The notes under the pieces are model-generated. The model did no database searches and had not been told where the DNA came from. It was given only the letters and a program-made list of their open reading frames with translations. From BRHc4a sp049323915 (GTDB lineage: Bacteria; Bacillota; Desulfotomaculia; Desulfotomaculales; Desulfocucumaceae), in NCBI GenBank assembly GCA_049323915.1, contig JBMOPC010000059.1, positions 22,514 to 86,513 on the forward strand: 64,000 nucleotides of DNA. The letters run 5' to 3'. The translations under genes were made by a program, and so were the position numbers. Shown here in pieces: positions 8,433 to 16,888 of the stretch; positions within the stretch are counted from its first letter, which is position 1, and each line of letters opens with the position of its first letter.

Positions 8433-8990
8433 TTAAATTCCCTCCGCATACTTAGCTATGCCCTCTGAATAGACATCCCCGCCGTGTACGTCATATGCCA
8501 CTGTCAGCGGGAAGTCCTCCACCTCCAGGCGGCGTATCGCCTCTGTCCCCAGGTCTTCATAGGCAACCACCTCTGACTTCTTAACCGCTTTGGCCAATAA
8601 TGCGGAAGCACCCCCGATGCCCGCCAGATAGACAGCGCCGTATTTAGAACAGGCCTCCCTGACCATGCTTCGCCGTGGGCCCTTGCCTATAGTGCCCTTT
8701 ATCCCGTACTCCAGCATTGACGGGGTGAACAGGTCCATCCGGTAAGCTGTGGTGGGACCTGCGGAGCCGATAACATGGCCGGGCTTGGCCGGGCAAGGGC
8801 CGACGTAATAAATAATCTGCCCCCTTAGATCCACAGGAAGCTCTTCTCCGTTTTTCAAAAGCTGAATCATTCTCTTATGGGCGGCGTCTCTGGCAGTGAA
8901 GATGATGCCGGACAACATCACCTCGTCTCCGCTCCTTAGCTTTCTTATAACTTCATCCGTCAGCGGTGTGTTGATACGGTGAAGCGCCAT
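8433..8990 (-). CDS. Class I fumarase / L(+)-tartrate dehydratase beta subunit (copy 1)
   Basis: 185 residues, the size of FumA-type C-terminal (TtdB-like) subunits. Conserved blocks include PCPAKPGHVIGSAGPTTAYR, the TxxRMD-type substrate loop, MLEYGIKGTIGKG and GGASALLAKAV. With the alpha subunit it would form an oxygen-sensitive [4Fe-4S] hydro-lyase interconverting malate and fumarate, or acting on tartrate or another 2-hydroxydicarboxylate. It follows the alpha gene by 16 bases and ends the operon at a strong terminator. A second, diverged copy lies at 15468-16061; sequence alone cannot separate fumarase from tartrate dehydratase. Confidence 0.85.
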   Translation of the reverse strand: MALHRINTPLTDEVIRKLRSGDEVMLSGIIFTARDAAHKRMIQLLKNGEELPVDLRGQIIYYVGPCPAKPGHVIGSAGPTTAYRMDLFTPSMLEYGIKGTIGKGPRRSMVREACSKYGAVYLAGIGGASALLAKAVKKSEVVAYEDLGTEAIRRLEVEDFPLTVAYDVHGGDVYSEGIAKYAEGI

Positions 8991-9006
8991 TCTTAAGCCG
9001 ACCCCC

Positions 9007-9849
9007 CTAAATTGTGCGTGATTTTCTCCTGGCAGCGTGGCACTGTAAGTTTACAGCCACGGGAAGCGCCGTTATATGTGTTGCATATGCCTCCACCGCC
9101 ACCCACAGGGCGGTTTTGGTTCCACCAAGTCCCATAGGGCCAATCCCCGTCCGGTTGATCAGGTCAAGCAATTCTTTTTCCAGCACGGCCAGGTGAGGTT
9201 GGGGATTATATACGCCTATTTCTCTTAACAGTGCCTTTTTGGCCAGATATGCCACATGATCAAAGGTTCCGCCCAGCCCAACCCCCACCACAATTGGGGG
9301 GCAGGCCTTTCCTCCCGCCTTTTTAACAGTATCCAGCACAAATTTCTTTACCCCTTCAGGGCCGTCTCCGGGGAGCAGAAAATCGAGCGCGCTCATATTT
9401 TCACTGCCTCCGCCCTTGGGTACAACGGTAAGCTTTACGCTGTTCCCTTCCACGATCTCGGTATGGATCACGGCTGGAGTATTATCGCCGGTGTTCACCC
9501 TGATAAGAGGGTCTCCCACCACCGATTTTCTCAAATACCCCTGATCATATCCTTTTCTGACGCCTGCCTGAATGGCCTCGTGCAGAGAGCCGCCGGAAAA
9601 CTGTACATCCTGTCCCACTTCGACAAAGACAACGGCCAGCCCGGTATCGTGGCAGCAGGGCATTCTTTCCCTTGTGGCCAGTCCGGCGTTTTCCACCAGT
9701 TTGTTTAGTATGTTGCGGCCCAGCGGTGATTTTTCAGCTGCTGCGGCATCTTTTACGGCCTCGACAACATCGAAAGGCAGGTCATAACACGCCTCCTGGC
9801 ATAATTGGGCTACTTCTTCAGCAACTCTTCCGACATGTATCTGGCGCAT
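9007..9849 (-). CDS. Class I fumarase / L(+)-tartrate dehydratase alpha subunit (copy 1)
   Basis: 280 residues, typical of the Fe-S-binding N-terminal (TtdA-like) subunit. Cluster-ligand regions are RERMPCCHDTGLAVVFVEVG, KACPPIVVGVGLGGT and the C-terminal VNLQCHAARR, which together supply three cysteines. GGAGGG precedes the ATG. In an operon with a ComC-like dehydrogenase, an SlcC-like dehydrogenase and its own beta subunit, under a GntR-type operator at 12012. This context suggests C4-acid flux connected to 2-hydroxyacid or sulfolactate metabolism. Confidence 0.85.
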   Translation of the reverse strand: MRQIHVGRVAEEVAQLCQEACYDLPFDVVEAVKDAAAAEKSPLGRNILNKLVENAGLATRERMPCCHDTGLAVVFVEVGQDVQFSGGSLHEAIQAGVRKGYDQGYLRKSVVGDPLIRVNTGDNTPAVIHTEIVEGNSVKLTVVPKGGGSENMSALDFLLPGDGPEGVKKFVLDTVKKAGGKACPPIVVGVGLGGTFDHVAYLAKKALLREIGVYNPQPHLAVLEKELLDLINRTGIGPMGLGGTKTALWVAVEAYATHITALPVAVNLQCHAARRKSRTI

Positions 9850-9918
9850 AAATCCCTCCGGATTTTTATTGTTTACTGGCAGGTTGTTTTGCTGACTGAT
9901 AAGCGGCAGGGGGCGTTA

Positions 9919-10959
9919 TTATCCCAGCGGGGGAATGTCAAGCTCCCCGGCCAGATTATTCAGCTCTTCCAGCAACCGGGGCGGAACCGGTATCCCGTCC
10001 CGGATACGGTCCTTGGCCTTGATAAATCGCCGCTCACCGGGAATGAAGATCTCGTCAACCCCCTTGGACCTGGGAGAATCTTTTATCTCACCCACCATGT
10101 GATCCAGCCTCGACAAGAAATCGGACAGTGGCATCAGCTTGCTTATGTCAATGGCCAGGAAAAAGTGTCCGATATTCACCGGATCGGTGCTTTCGTCATA
10201 GATCCAGCCCACCCGGGGCCCATAGGCGGAGCCGCTTAAGACCCCCGACAGTATTTCCACCGCCAGCGCCATGGCGTAACCCTTCGGGCCGGCCATGGGC
10301 AGTACGGCTCCCTCCAGGGCGGCCCTGGCATCGGTGGTGGGGCGCCCCTCGCTGTCAATGGCCCAGCCCTCGGGTATGGGGCGGCCTTCCTTGGCGGCCA
10401 ATATTATATTGCCCCTGGCAACTGTGCTGGAGGACATGTCAATGACCACCGGCTGTTCTGTCCCGGGAAATGAGAATGCAATGGGATTCGTCCCGAAATA
10501 GGCCTGTTTTCCTCCCCACGGGGGGATCCCCGAAGGGGTGTTGGTAAAGGCCATCCCAACCATGCCGCTGGAACTGGCCATCTTGCAATAATATGACGAG
10601 GCTCCGAAATGGTTGCTGTGTTTTGTTGCCACAGCCCCTATGCCTGCTTCTTCAGCCAGCTTAATGGCCACCTGCATGGATCGGACACCCACCAGCTGCC
10701 CCAGTCCGTTGTCACCATCCACATTGGCCAAACCCGGGGACGTGCGGTCTACTTTGATATTCGGCCGGGCATTGATACGGCCGTTAAGTATTCTTGTAAG
10801 GTATACCGGCAACCTGCTTATGCCGTGGGTATCAATTCCCTCCAGGCTGGTGTCAATCAATACGTCTGCCACTATGGACGCGTCTTCCTGGGAGACACCG
10901 GCCCCCTGCAGCAGGCTTTGGCAAAAACTGAACAGCTTGTCTTTATCGAAATGTGACAT
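9919..10959 (-). CDS. comC: Ldh_2 family NAD(P)-dependent dehydrogenase, probable (R)-sulfolactate dehydrogenase
   Basis: 346 residues, full length for the malate/L-lactate dehydrogenase (Ldh_2) superfamily. Recognisable blocks are LEGIDTHGISRLPVYL near residue 38, GLGQLVG, AVATKHSNHFGASSYYC (catalytic His region), TNTPSGIPPWGG and GPKGYAMALAVEIL. Family members oxidise (R)-sulfolactate (ComC), malate, lactate or ureidoglycolate. ComC is favoured because the adjacent gene is SlcC-like and suyAB shares the same operator; in Chromohalobacter salexigens the ComC/SlcC pair inverts (S)- to (R)-sulfolactate through sulfopyruvate. A malate dehydrogenase role with the neighbouring fumarase is the main alternative. 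Confidence 0.65.
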   Translation of the reverse strand: MSHFDKDKLFSFCQSLLQGAGVSQEDASIVADVLIDTSLEGIDTHGISRLPVYLTRILNGRINARPNIKVDRTSPGLANVDGDNGLGQLVGVRSMQVAIKLAEEAGIGAVATKHSNHFGASSYYCKMASSSGMVGMAFTNTPSGIPPWGGKQAYFGTNPIAFSFPGTEQPVVIDMSSSTVARGNIILAAKEGRPIPEGWAIDSEGRPTTDARAALEGAVLPMAGPKGYAMALAVEILSGVLSGSAYGPRVGWIYDESTDPVNIGHFFLAIDISKLMPLSDFLSRLDHMVGEIKDSPRSKGVDEIFIPGERRFIKAKDRIRDGIPVPPRLLEELNNLAGELDIPPLG

Positions 10960-10986
10960 TATGCTTATGTCCTCCCATTCATTAGG

Positions 10987-11931
10987 CTAGAACTTTACAC
11001 AGCAGCTGGACGGCTGGCCGGTTATCACCTTGGATACCTCCCGGGCCACCAGAACTGAGGTGCGCACCTGGGCTTCTTCGGTCAGTCCGGCGATGTGGGG
11101 GCTCAGGATTATATTATCCAGATCCAGCAAGGGAGATGCCCCGGGCGGCTCCTTGGAAAGAACATCGAGGGCGGCTCCGGCTATTTGTCTGTTCTTAAGA
11201 GCCTCATACAGATCGGTTTCATTTATGATTCCGCCCCGGGACGTGTTAATGATTACCGAGTTGGGCCTCATGAGGGCCAGGGTACCCTTGTTTATTAAAT
11301 CCCTGGTCTTGTCCGTCAGAGGCACGTGCAGGCTGATAAAGTCGGATCTCTTCAATACTTCCTCGAAATCAGCAAGCTGAACGCCGAAGTCTGTGCAGGC
11401 CAGCTCGTATGGCGGCAGAAAGGGGTCGTAACCCATGAGTACCATTCCGAAGGCCCTGGCGCGGCTTGCAAGCCGGGTGCTTATCTCTCCCACGCCGACA
11501 AGGCCCAGGGTTTTTCCGTTCAGCTCTGACAGTGTGAACTGCTTGCGGCTCCAGTTGCCTTTTTTTACATCGGCTGTGGCCTGTCCCAGCTGCCTCGAAA
11601 AAGCAAGCATGGCGGCGAATACATATTCCGCCACCGAAACGGCATTGGCGTTTCGGGCGAAAACAACCCTGACGCCTGCCTGCCTGCAGGCTTCCAGGTC
11701 AATATTGTCCAGGCCCACACCGAGCCTTCCAATCACTTTGATTTTGGGCCCGGCGGCCAAAAACTCCGCTGTTACCATGGTTTGGTTCCTTACAACTACT
11801 GCGTCGGCGTCCTGAATGGCTGAAAGCAGTTTTTCGGACTTCCAGAGGCCGGGGTCGTAGATTACTTCTCCCAGGGCTTCCAGTATTTCCAGCCCCTCAC
11901 TCCAGATGAGTTCTGTAACCACGATTTTCAA
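10987..11931 (-). CDS. slcC: D-isomer-specific 2-hydroxyacid dehydrogenase, probable (S)-sulfolactate dehydrogenase
   Basis: 314 residues from TTG 11931; a GTG nine bases earlier is buried in the AGGAG site and is rejected. Rossmann fold with GLVGVGEISTRLASRA near residue 148, and the family catalytic Arg (NTSRGG), Glu and His (SPHIAG). The N-terminal signature VVRNQTMVTAEFL, then GRLGVGLDNIDLEACR and NANAVSVAEYV, is the form I associate with SlcC rather than phosphoglycerate dehydrogenase, and no ACT domain is present. First gene of an operon with a ComC-like enzyme, controlled by a promoter with a GntR-type operator at +3. Substrate is inferred from context. Confidence 0.65.
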   Translation of the reverse strand: MKIVVTELIWSEGLEILEALGEVIYDPGLWKSEKLLSAIQDADAVVVRNQTMVTAEFLAAGPKIKVIGRLGVGLDNIDLEACRQAGVRVVFARNANAVSVAEYVFAAMLAFSRQLGQATADVKKGNWSRKQFTLSELNGKTLGLVGVGEISTRLASRARAFGMVLMGYDPFLPPYELACTDFGVQLADFEEVLKRSDFISLHVPLTDKTRDLINKGTLALMRPNSVIINTSRGGIINETDLYEALKNRQIAGAALDVLSKEPPGASPLLDLDNIILSPHIAGLTEEAQVRTSVLVAREVSKVITGQPSSCCVKF

Positions 11932-12011
11932 GATGTTCACTCCTGACTATATTTGCTGCCTGCGATATTTATTATTTCCAATCCGGGAAAAATAAACTGG
12001 CGAAAGGTATG

Positions 12012-12060
12012 TGGTATGACCAATTTACAACATTGTACAGTCTGTATAAAGAGGTGTCAA
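12012..12060 (-). promoter_or_regulatory. Promoter and GntR-type operator of the slcC-comC-fumarase operon
   Basis: On the minus strand TTGACA (12055-12060), 17-base spacer, TACAAT (12032-12037) forms a sigma-A promoter. The palindrome TGGTATGACCA (12012-12022) lies at about +3 to +13, where a repressor would block initiation. TGGTnnnACCA is the usual half-site geometry of FadR-subfamily GntR proteins. Confidence 0.75.
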
Positions 12061-12103
12061 TTAAAATTTTGGTTGCGTTATAAGGCCGGATTATAAAAAA
12101 ATA

Positions 12104-12160
12104 TTGTATTTGAAACTGATGCGTAGTATATTTTTGATAGCGGTGGTACAGGTATTACCT
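12104..12160 (+). promoter_or_regulatory. Probable promoter and operator for the first GntR gene
   Basis: TTGTAT (12104-12109), 17-base spacer, TATATT (12127-12132), then the palindrome AGGTATTACCT (12150-12160) at about +11. This is a variant of the operator seen elsewhere in the window. It implies autoregulation with a leader of about 360 bases before the gnt gene, so an additional nearer promoter is possible. Confidence 0.5.
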
Positions 12161-12502
12161 CATACAACGGTGTTTGCAATCCGCTCTGCCAGGGCAAAGA
12201 GGCCTTTTCCATAATTTAACCTGTTCAGGTGTTTTGGGGGTGGTTGTCCGGCCTATGCCTGAAATCTGTTCAATTTAAGGTATAAAACCAATAATAAATG
12301 GTATTTACTTTATAATTATGATTGATTAAGTTGCGTAATCCATGAAATCAGTGGTTATTTGGGATAACGGCGGATTAAATCAAATAGCTAAGTTATGGGC
12401 TGGTTTTCATTATGAGTGGTATTTACAGTTTTCTATTGAAACTGTTGATGTGTTATGGTAAAATTTAAAGGTTATTTTAACCAATATTTGGAGGTATTAT
12501 CG

Positions 12503-13243
12503 ATGGTTAACAGGTTTCAGCCGGTTGTCACCGAGAATAGAAGCCGCTCAGAGAGGATAGTGTCACAGATAAAAAAACTCATGTATGATGGGAAGCTGCA
12601 ACCGGGCGATAAGCTGCCGCCCGAGCGGGAACTGGCTGAAATCATGAATGTTAGCAGGACTTCGGTGCGTGAGGCTATAAAGACCCTGGCAGCGATGGGG
12701 CTTGTGATAATCAGAAAGGGTCACGGGGTGTTTGTTGTGGAGGCTAACCTCGGGACGGTCATAAACAATGTGGGCGATGCCCTTGTATTGAAAAAGGAAG
12801 AAGTCGAACAGCTCTTCGAAATACGTAAAGTACTTGAGACTCAGGCCGCGCACTGGGCGGCCGAAAGGGCCACCGACGAGGAGATAGAGTATTTATACAG
12901 GCTGGTTGCCGAGGCAAAGGCCGCATGTAAGGACCCGGACACCAATATGGAAATAATAACAACCCATGACACCACATTTCACAATGCAGTCATTGAGGCC
13001 TCCCACAACAATGTGCTGGGCATGGTGATGAGCGGGCTGCTGGGGGCCCTTGCCAAGGTGAGGGCAAGGACAATGAGCTTACCCGGAAGGGTTTCCCAGT
13101 CAATAATCGATCATGAGGAAATAGTTAAGGCCATTATGTCCAGGGAAGGTAAGAAAGCCAGCAAGGCAATGTTGAATCATTTGGAAAGCGTTGAGAAATC
13201 AATCAAGGAGCAGGCAATAGAAGCCGACAAGGGGAAAAATTAA
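12503..13243 (+). CDS. FadR-subfamily GntR transcriptional regulator (copy 1)
   Basis: 246 residues from ATG 12503, chosen for TTGGAGG 8 bases upstream; an ATG 48 bases earlier lacks a site. The winged helix spans residues about 18-80, with a recognition helix (NVSRTSVREAIKTL) in which Arg residues are placed as in FadR/LldR. The FCD ligand domain follows, with the Asp/His metal-ligand pattern DTTFHNAVIEASHN ... DHEEIVKAI ... NHLES. Proteins with this helix bind TGGTnnnACCA, exactly the palindrome repeated through 12-29 kb, so this is one of two candidate regulators of the regulon. The effector is likely a hydroxy acid or sulfonate, which cannot be read from sequence. Confidence 0.88.
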   Translation: MVNRFQPVVTENRSRSERIVSQIKKLMYDGKLQPGDKLPPERELAEIMNVSRTSVREAIKTLAAMGLVIIRKGHGVFVVEANLGTVINNVGDALVLKKEEVEQLFEIRKVLETQAAHWAAERATDEEIEYLYRLVAEAKAACKDPDTNMEIITTHDTTFHNAVIEASHNNVLGMVMSGLLGALAKVRARTMSLPGRVSQSIIDHEEIVKAIMSREGKKASKAMLNHLESVEKSIKEQAIEADKGKN

Positions 13244-13251
13244 TAATTAAG

Positions 13252-13290
13252 CAAAGAGAGGGGAACCATACAATAGGTTCCCCTCTCTGT
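13252..13290. terminator. Hairpin terminator downstream of gntR copy 1
   Basis: GAGAGGGGAACC pairs with GGTTCCCCTCTC (12-bp stem) just after the gntR stop. The flank is not T-rich on the plus strand, so it may work in both directions with the next hairpin. Confidence 0.6.
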
Positions 13291-13309
13291 TGGCGTTATG
13301 AGCAAAAGG

Positions 13310-13345
13310 AAGAGCGCCCGGCTTTACGGTCCGGCGCTCTTCTTA
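13310..13345. terminator. Second hairpin between convergent gntR and tauE genes
   Basis: AAGAGCGCC (13310-13318) pairs with GGCGCTCTT (13333-13341), followed by CTTAT on the plus strand. It probably serves the convergent transcripts. Confidence 0.6.
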
Positions 13346-13411
13346 TGAAGGGAGTACCGGGTACGCTAAATCAGCCCTTAGTCCGGTTTATATCGATATT
13401 CCGGCATGTTG

Positions 13412-14143
13412 CTAATGACGCACAGTTAATATCACCCCGCTTATGAAAATCAGCAGGTTTACGTAGAGTATAAACTGCTGGTCGGTTATTCTGTTAATCA
13501 ACTTGCTTCCCAGCCAGCTTCCCAGGAACAAAAGCGGTGTCAACTCCAGCCCGCTTATCAGCAGGGACTTGTTCAGCAGGTCCAGCTGGGTGTAGGTGAT
13601 CATTTTAAGAATGTCGCTGAAGAACAGAATACCCACCAGTGTGGCCACGAAGGACCCTTTGCTAAGATTTTTTGTAGCCAGATAAATGGTTACAATTATT
13701 CCCCCGGAGTGGGCTATGGCCGATGAAACGCCTCCTATTACACTGATCACCACGCCAGCGGGGGTGCCCAGGTTTGCGCCGGAAAACAGGCCTGGATTTT
13801 TCAGTCTTATTATCTGATAGGCGCTGAAAACCATGGCGATTATTCCTATGGTCAGTTTGGTGAGGGAGGGGGAGGCCCAGGCCAGATAATAAGATCCGGC
13901 CAACACTCCGGCAAGGAACCCCGGCAGCAGTATGTATATGTATTTCAGGTCCCACTTGTTTCTATGAAGCCAGAGGGTGGAGATGTCGGTAATCAGCATC
14001 ATAGGAGCCATCAGCGCCACTACCATTTTGGGTTCCAGCATAAGAGACAGCAGGGGGGTTAAAAAAACCCCCGCTCCAATTCCGAAAGTGGTTTTAATGA
14101 TACCGGCCATTAGTGCGGCTGTTGTGGTAAAAAAGAGATCCAT
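13412..14143 (-). CDS. TauE/SafE family membrane protein, probable sulfite/sulfonate-related exporter
   Basis: 243 residues, seven to eight hydrophobic segments, with the duplicated TauE/SafE pattern (GIGAGVFLTPLLSLM near residue 20; GGVSSAIAHSGGIIVTIYL near 140). Family members export sulfite or sulfoacetate in sulfonate-degrading bacteria; others are of unknown substrate. Its own promoter carries the TGGTATTACCA operator shared with suyAB, slcC and the transporters, so a role in removing sulfite released from sulfolactate is likely. Monocistronic and convergent with gntR. Confidence 0.75.
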   Translation of the reverse strand: MDLFFTTTAALMAGIIKTTFGIGAGVFLTPLLSLMLEPKMVVALMAPMMLITDISTLWLHRNKWDLKYIYILLPGFLAGVLAGSYYLAWASPSLTKLTIGIIAMVFSAYQIIRLKNPGLFSGANLGTPAGVVISVIGGVSSAIAHSGGIIVTIYLATKNLSKGSFVATLVGILFFSDILKMITYTQLDLLNKSLLISGLELTPLLFLGSWLGSKLINRITDQQFILYVNLLIFISGVILTVRH

Positions 14144-14295
14144 AATTTCGCCCCTGTTTAGAACTGGTGTTCCAAATATATATAAAAACCCAGGCTGAAC
14201 TGGGTTTGTTCGCCAACCCCGGGAACGTATGGCAGCCCCCGGGGGGTTTATGGGATGGTGAGGTTTTAGCTAAATGCTCATACCTCATAGGTATG

Positions 14296-14334
14296 TGGTA
14301 TTACCAATATAAATCCGTATAAATTTTTTGTCAA
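14296..14334 (-). promoter_or_regulatory. Promoter and operator of tauE
   Basis: On the minus strand TTGACA (14329-14334), 17-base spacer, TATATT (14306-14311). The perfect palindrome TGGTATTACCA (14296-14306) abuts the -10 box and covers the start site. Confidence 0.75.
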
Positions 14335-14426
14335 TAGCTGATAGTAAATTTCCGGCATTTTTTAAATTTTACCGGTTTAATTCCTGGTTGGCTATTATTT
14401 TAATGAAATTTAGTTGACAATCTATA

Positions 14427-14495
14427 TTGCGTCAGAAAAAAAATTGGTGCTATAATGTAAAAAATGTATGAGGTCAGAGGAAAGAGGTAATACCA
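14427..14495 (+). promoter_or_regulatory. Promoter and operator of the fumarase-sdh operon
   Basis: TTGCGT (14427-14432), 18-base spacer, TATAAT (14451-14456). The palindrome AGGTAATACCA (14485-14495) lies about 20 bases downstream of the predicted start, as a roadblock-type operator. A TTGACA at 14414 is badly spaced for this -10 box. Confidence 0.65.
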
Positions 14496-14547
14496 ATTCA
14501 CGTCTTTGATTATGCCGCTGTATTTAAATCCGGAGGAGGTAAGAGAA

Positions 14548-15450
14548 TTGTCTAAGACACCAGTATCGGATTCTTTTTACGATGTTGTGGAGGAGCTTTG
14601 TAAAGACCTGTACGTCAAGGCGCTGAAAGATCTACCGCCCGACGTCAGGGAGGCCCTCAGGGATGCCTGCGAAAAGGAGGAATCTGAAACGGGCCGGCAG
14701 GTACTTGCCACTATGATTGAAAACATTGGAGTGGCCGACGACAGAAACCGTCTGATTTGCCAGGACACAGGAATCCCCATATATTTCGTAAAAGTCGGCA
14801 ACAGGCTGAGCGTTGACTTTGTGCGCCTGGAAGAAGCCATAATCAAGGGCTGCCAGAGGGCAACAGTGGAGCACCCCCTAAGGTCCAGCGTGGTTTCCCC
14901 CTTCAAGAGGCAAAACAATCAGAACAGCTCCGGCTACCGTATTCCGTCCATTAATTATGATGTTGTCCGGGATAATGACAAGGTAGAGATTCTTATGGTG
15001 CCCAAGGGGTCAGGGTCTGAAAACATGAGCTTCCTCAAAATGCTCATACCGGCCGAGGGAGTACGCGGGGTAAAAAGATTCATTCTGGAGACAGTTGTGA
15101 ACAATATCGGTGCAAACCCGTGCCCTCCCTATGTTGTCGGGATTGGAATCGGAGGAACGGCGGATATGTGCATGAAGCTGGCCAAGATTGCAGCGGTTAC
15201 CCGGCCACTGGGCTCAAAGAATCCGGACCCGGAGATGGCGGCCTTCGAGGAAGAAATGTTCAATGCCGTCAATGATCTTGGTATAGGCCCCATGGGGCTG
15301 GGCGGCGTAAAGACGGCCCTGGCCGTGAATGTGGAGCACGCCTACACCCACATCACCCAGAACCCTGTGGCCATTAACATACAGTGCTGGCCGGCGCGGC
15401 GCGCAAAAGCCACCATTTCTTCCGACGGGAAATATGAAATAGGTTACTAG
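14548..15450 (+). CDS. Class I fumarase alpha subunit (copy 2), first gene of the fum-sdh operon
   Basis: 300 residues from TTG 14548, preferred because GGAGGAGGT (14532-14540) is ideally spaced; the alternatives at 14506/14512 lie without an RBS. Fe-S ligand regions are RLICQDTGIPIYFVKVG, GANPCPPYVVGIGIGGT and the C-terminal INIQCWPARRAKA. It differs from copy 1 (for example SSVVSPFKRQNNQNSSGYR in the substrate region). Directly followed by its beta subunit and sdhCDBA, so it is best read as the enzyme linking succinate oxidation or fumarate reduction with malate. In Pelotomaculum-type bacteria such enzymes serve the methylmalonyl-CoA route. Confidence 0.88.
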   Translation: MSKTPVSDSFYDVVEELCKDLYVKALKDLPPDVREALRDACEKEESETGRQVLATMIENIGVADDRNRLICQDTGIPIYFVKVGNRLSVDFVRLEEAIIKGCQRATVEHPLRSSVVSPFKRQNNQNSSGYRIPSINYDVVRDNDKVEILMVPKGSGSENMSFLKMLIPAEGVRGVKRFILETVVNNIGANPCPPYVVGIGIGGTADMCMKLAKIAAVTRPLGSKNPDPEMAAFEEEMFNAVNDLGIGPMGLGGVKTALAVNVEHAYTHITQNPVAINIQCWPARRAKATISSDGKYEIGY

Positions 15451-15467
15451 AGAGGGAGGGGAAACAA

Positions 15468-16061
15468 ATGGCTGAGTACACATTAAAAACTCCTTTAAGC
15501 GAAGAAAACGTAAGAAAGCTTAAGGTTGGCGACAAGGTTACACTGGAAGGCGTTATCTTCGGAATAAGGGATGCCAATTTAATAAGGATGTTTGACGGAC
15601 AAGTCCCCTCTCCGGTGGACCTGACCGGCGCGGCCTGCATACATACCGCGCCGAACGTGAAGAAGGTCGGCGAAGGCAAATATGAACCGGTGTGTATAGG
15701 CACAACCACCAGCGCCCGCATGGACAGGTTTACCCCGGGGCTCATGCTGCAGTATGGAGTCAGGGCTGTAATAGGCAAGGCAGGAATGATGGAAGCCAGC
15801 ATGGAGGCCATGAAAAAGCACGGAGGATGCTATCTGGCCATAGTTGGCGGTGCGGCGGCATGGGAGACCGAGAGGATAGTGGAGATCGAGGGCGTCTGGT
15901 GGGAAGACCTTATGCCTGAAGCTATTTGGAAATTCCAGACCAAAAATTTCGGCCCCCTGATCGTGGCGATGGACTCCCACGGCAACAATCTGTATTTTGA
16001 CATCAAGGCCAAGGCGGCCTCCAAATTGCCGGAGATATTTAAAAAGATAGGCGCTGAGTAA
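15468..16061 (+). CDS. Class I fumarase beta subunit (copy 2)
   Basis: 197 residues, full-length TtdB/FumB-type C-terminal subunit. Motifs include GAACIHTAPNVKKVGEGKYE, TTTSARMDRFTPGLMLQYG, GKAGMMEASMEAM and GGAAAWETERI, placed like those of copy 1. AGGGAGGGG precedes the ATG. It lies 17 bases after the alpha gene and 68 bases before sdhC. It assembles with the alpha subunit around a [4Fe-4S] centre. Confidence 0.88.
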   Translation: MAEYTLKTPLSEENVRKLKVGDKVTLEGVIFGIRDANLIRMFDGQVPSPVDLTGAACIHTAPNVKKVGEGKYEPVCIGTTTSARMDRFTPGLMLQYGVRAVIGKAGMMEASMEAMKKHGGCYLAIVGGAAAWETERIVEIEGVWWEDLMPEAIWKFQTKNFGPLIVAMDSHGNNLYFDIKAKAASKLPEIFKKIGAE

Positions 16062-16129
16062 AGCCATGCTTGCCCGTGGGCGCGAAAGCCCCCTGAGGTA
16101 TGAATAACACTGTCTAGGAGGGAATTGAT

Positions 16130-16519
16130 ATGTCCAGCCGGGAGATGGCAGCCTCCCAGAGTTACAAAACACACAGCCAGGTCTGGACCGCGGTGGGAAT
16201 GTGGGCGTGGATACTGCACCGCATTACAGGTATCGGCCTGGTGTTATACTTATTGCTTCACGCGACACTTATGTCAACCTCGCTTATCAGCGGGGCGCAG
16301 GCCTTTAACACAACCCTGACCACGCTTATGACCAATCCTGTGCTGCACTTCATGGAATTGCTTCTGGTCGGTGCGGTTATCTATCACGGACTGAATGGTA
16401 TACGCCTTTTGCTTTTTGATATCGGGATAGGTTTTTCCAGGCAGAAGGAGATATTCTACGCCGCAATGGCACTGGGCGCGATTATGTGGATATATGTTGT
16501 GGCAATAAAACTTTCCTAA
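16130..16519 (+). CDS. sdhC: Succinate dehydrogenase/fumarate reductase cytochrome b subunit
   Basis: 129 residues, three hydrophobic helices. The first carries W..LHRITGIGLVLYLLLHATL (residues about 24-46) with HR near the haem and quinone region and a His in LLHATL. The second ends in HGLNGIRLLLFD, the SdhC haem-ligand/Arg signature. AGGAGGG upstream of the ATG. Forms the membrane anchor with the next gene. The four-gene order C-D-B-A and separate small anchors distinguish it from the single-subunit five-helix B-type enzymes of Bacillus. Confidence 0.85.
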   Translation: MSSREMAASQSYKTHSQVWTAVGMWAWILHRITGIGLVLYLLLHATLMSTSLISGAQAFNTTLTTLMTNPVLHFMELLLVGAVIYHGLNGIRLLLFDIGIGFSRQKEIFYAAMALGAIMWIYVVAIKLS

Positions 16520-16545
16520 GAATAATAACGGGGGAAGGTGTACTC

Positions 16546-16869
16546 GTGAACGCTCTGACATGGTTGTTACAAAGAATCAGTGCCGCTGTTCTGGTTGTTG
16601 TGCTGGGAATACACGTATGGTCACTTTACGTGCTTAATACCGGTGTAATCAATTTCAGCGAGGCCAAGGCCAGACTGATCAGCGCTCCGTATATCACACT
16701 CTATGCTTTGCTGTTGTTCTTTGGTTTATTCCATGCCCTCAACGGGTTATACACCGTAATGGTCGACATGGGGCTTAAGACAAGAAAGACCACCATCGGG
16801 ATACTGCTTGTCCTGGGAACGGCGCTTTTCGGAATAGGCCTGTACTCTGTTGTTCAATTCATTATGTAA
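16546..16869 (+). CDS. sdhD: Succinate dehydrogenase membrane anchor subunit
   Basis: 107 residues from GTG 16546 (GGGGAAGGTG upstream); longer upstream starts overlap sdhC and are rejected. Three transmembrane helices. LFHALNGLYTVMVDMGL in the second gives the His-containing SdhD-like signature. Gene spacing is 26 bases from sdhC and 19 bases to sdhB. It completes the quinone-reducing membrane domain. Confidence 0.8.
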   Translation: MNALTWLLQRISAAVLVVVLGIHVWSLYVLNTGVINFSEAKARLISAPYITLYALLLFFGLFHALNGLYTVMVDMGLKTRKTTIGILLVLGTALFGIGLYSVVQFIM

Positions 16870-16888
16870 TTTTGGGAGGGCGGATAAG

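Larger units (their letters stand above)
11932..12502. other. 571-bp regulatory gap between slcC operon and gntR
   Basis: No coding potential seen on either strand. It holds the two promoter/operator blocks described separately, a hairpin-like stretch near 12184-12210 (CTCTGCC...AGAGGCCTTTTCC), and two operator half-sites TGGTATTTAC (near 12299 and 12415). AT-rich towards the gnt gene. Confidence 0.6.
14144..14547. other. 404-bp divergent regulatory gap tauE / fumarase-sdh
   Basis: Contains the two promoter/operator blocks described above. The stretch 14160-14280 is GC-rich next to tauE and shows no gene that can be supported. Confidence 0.6.
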
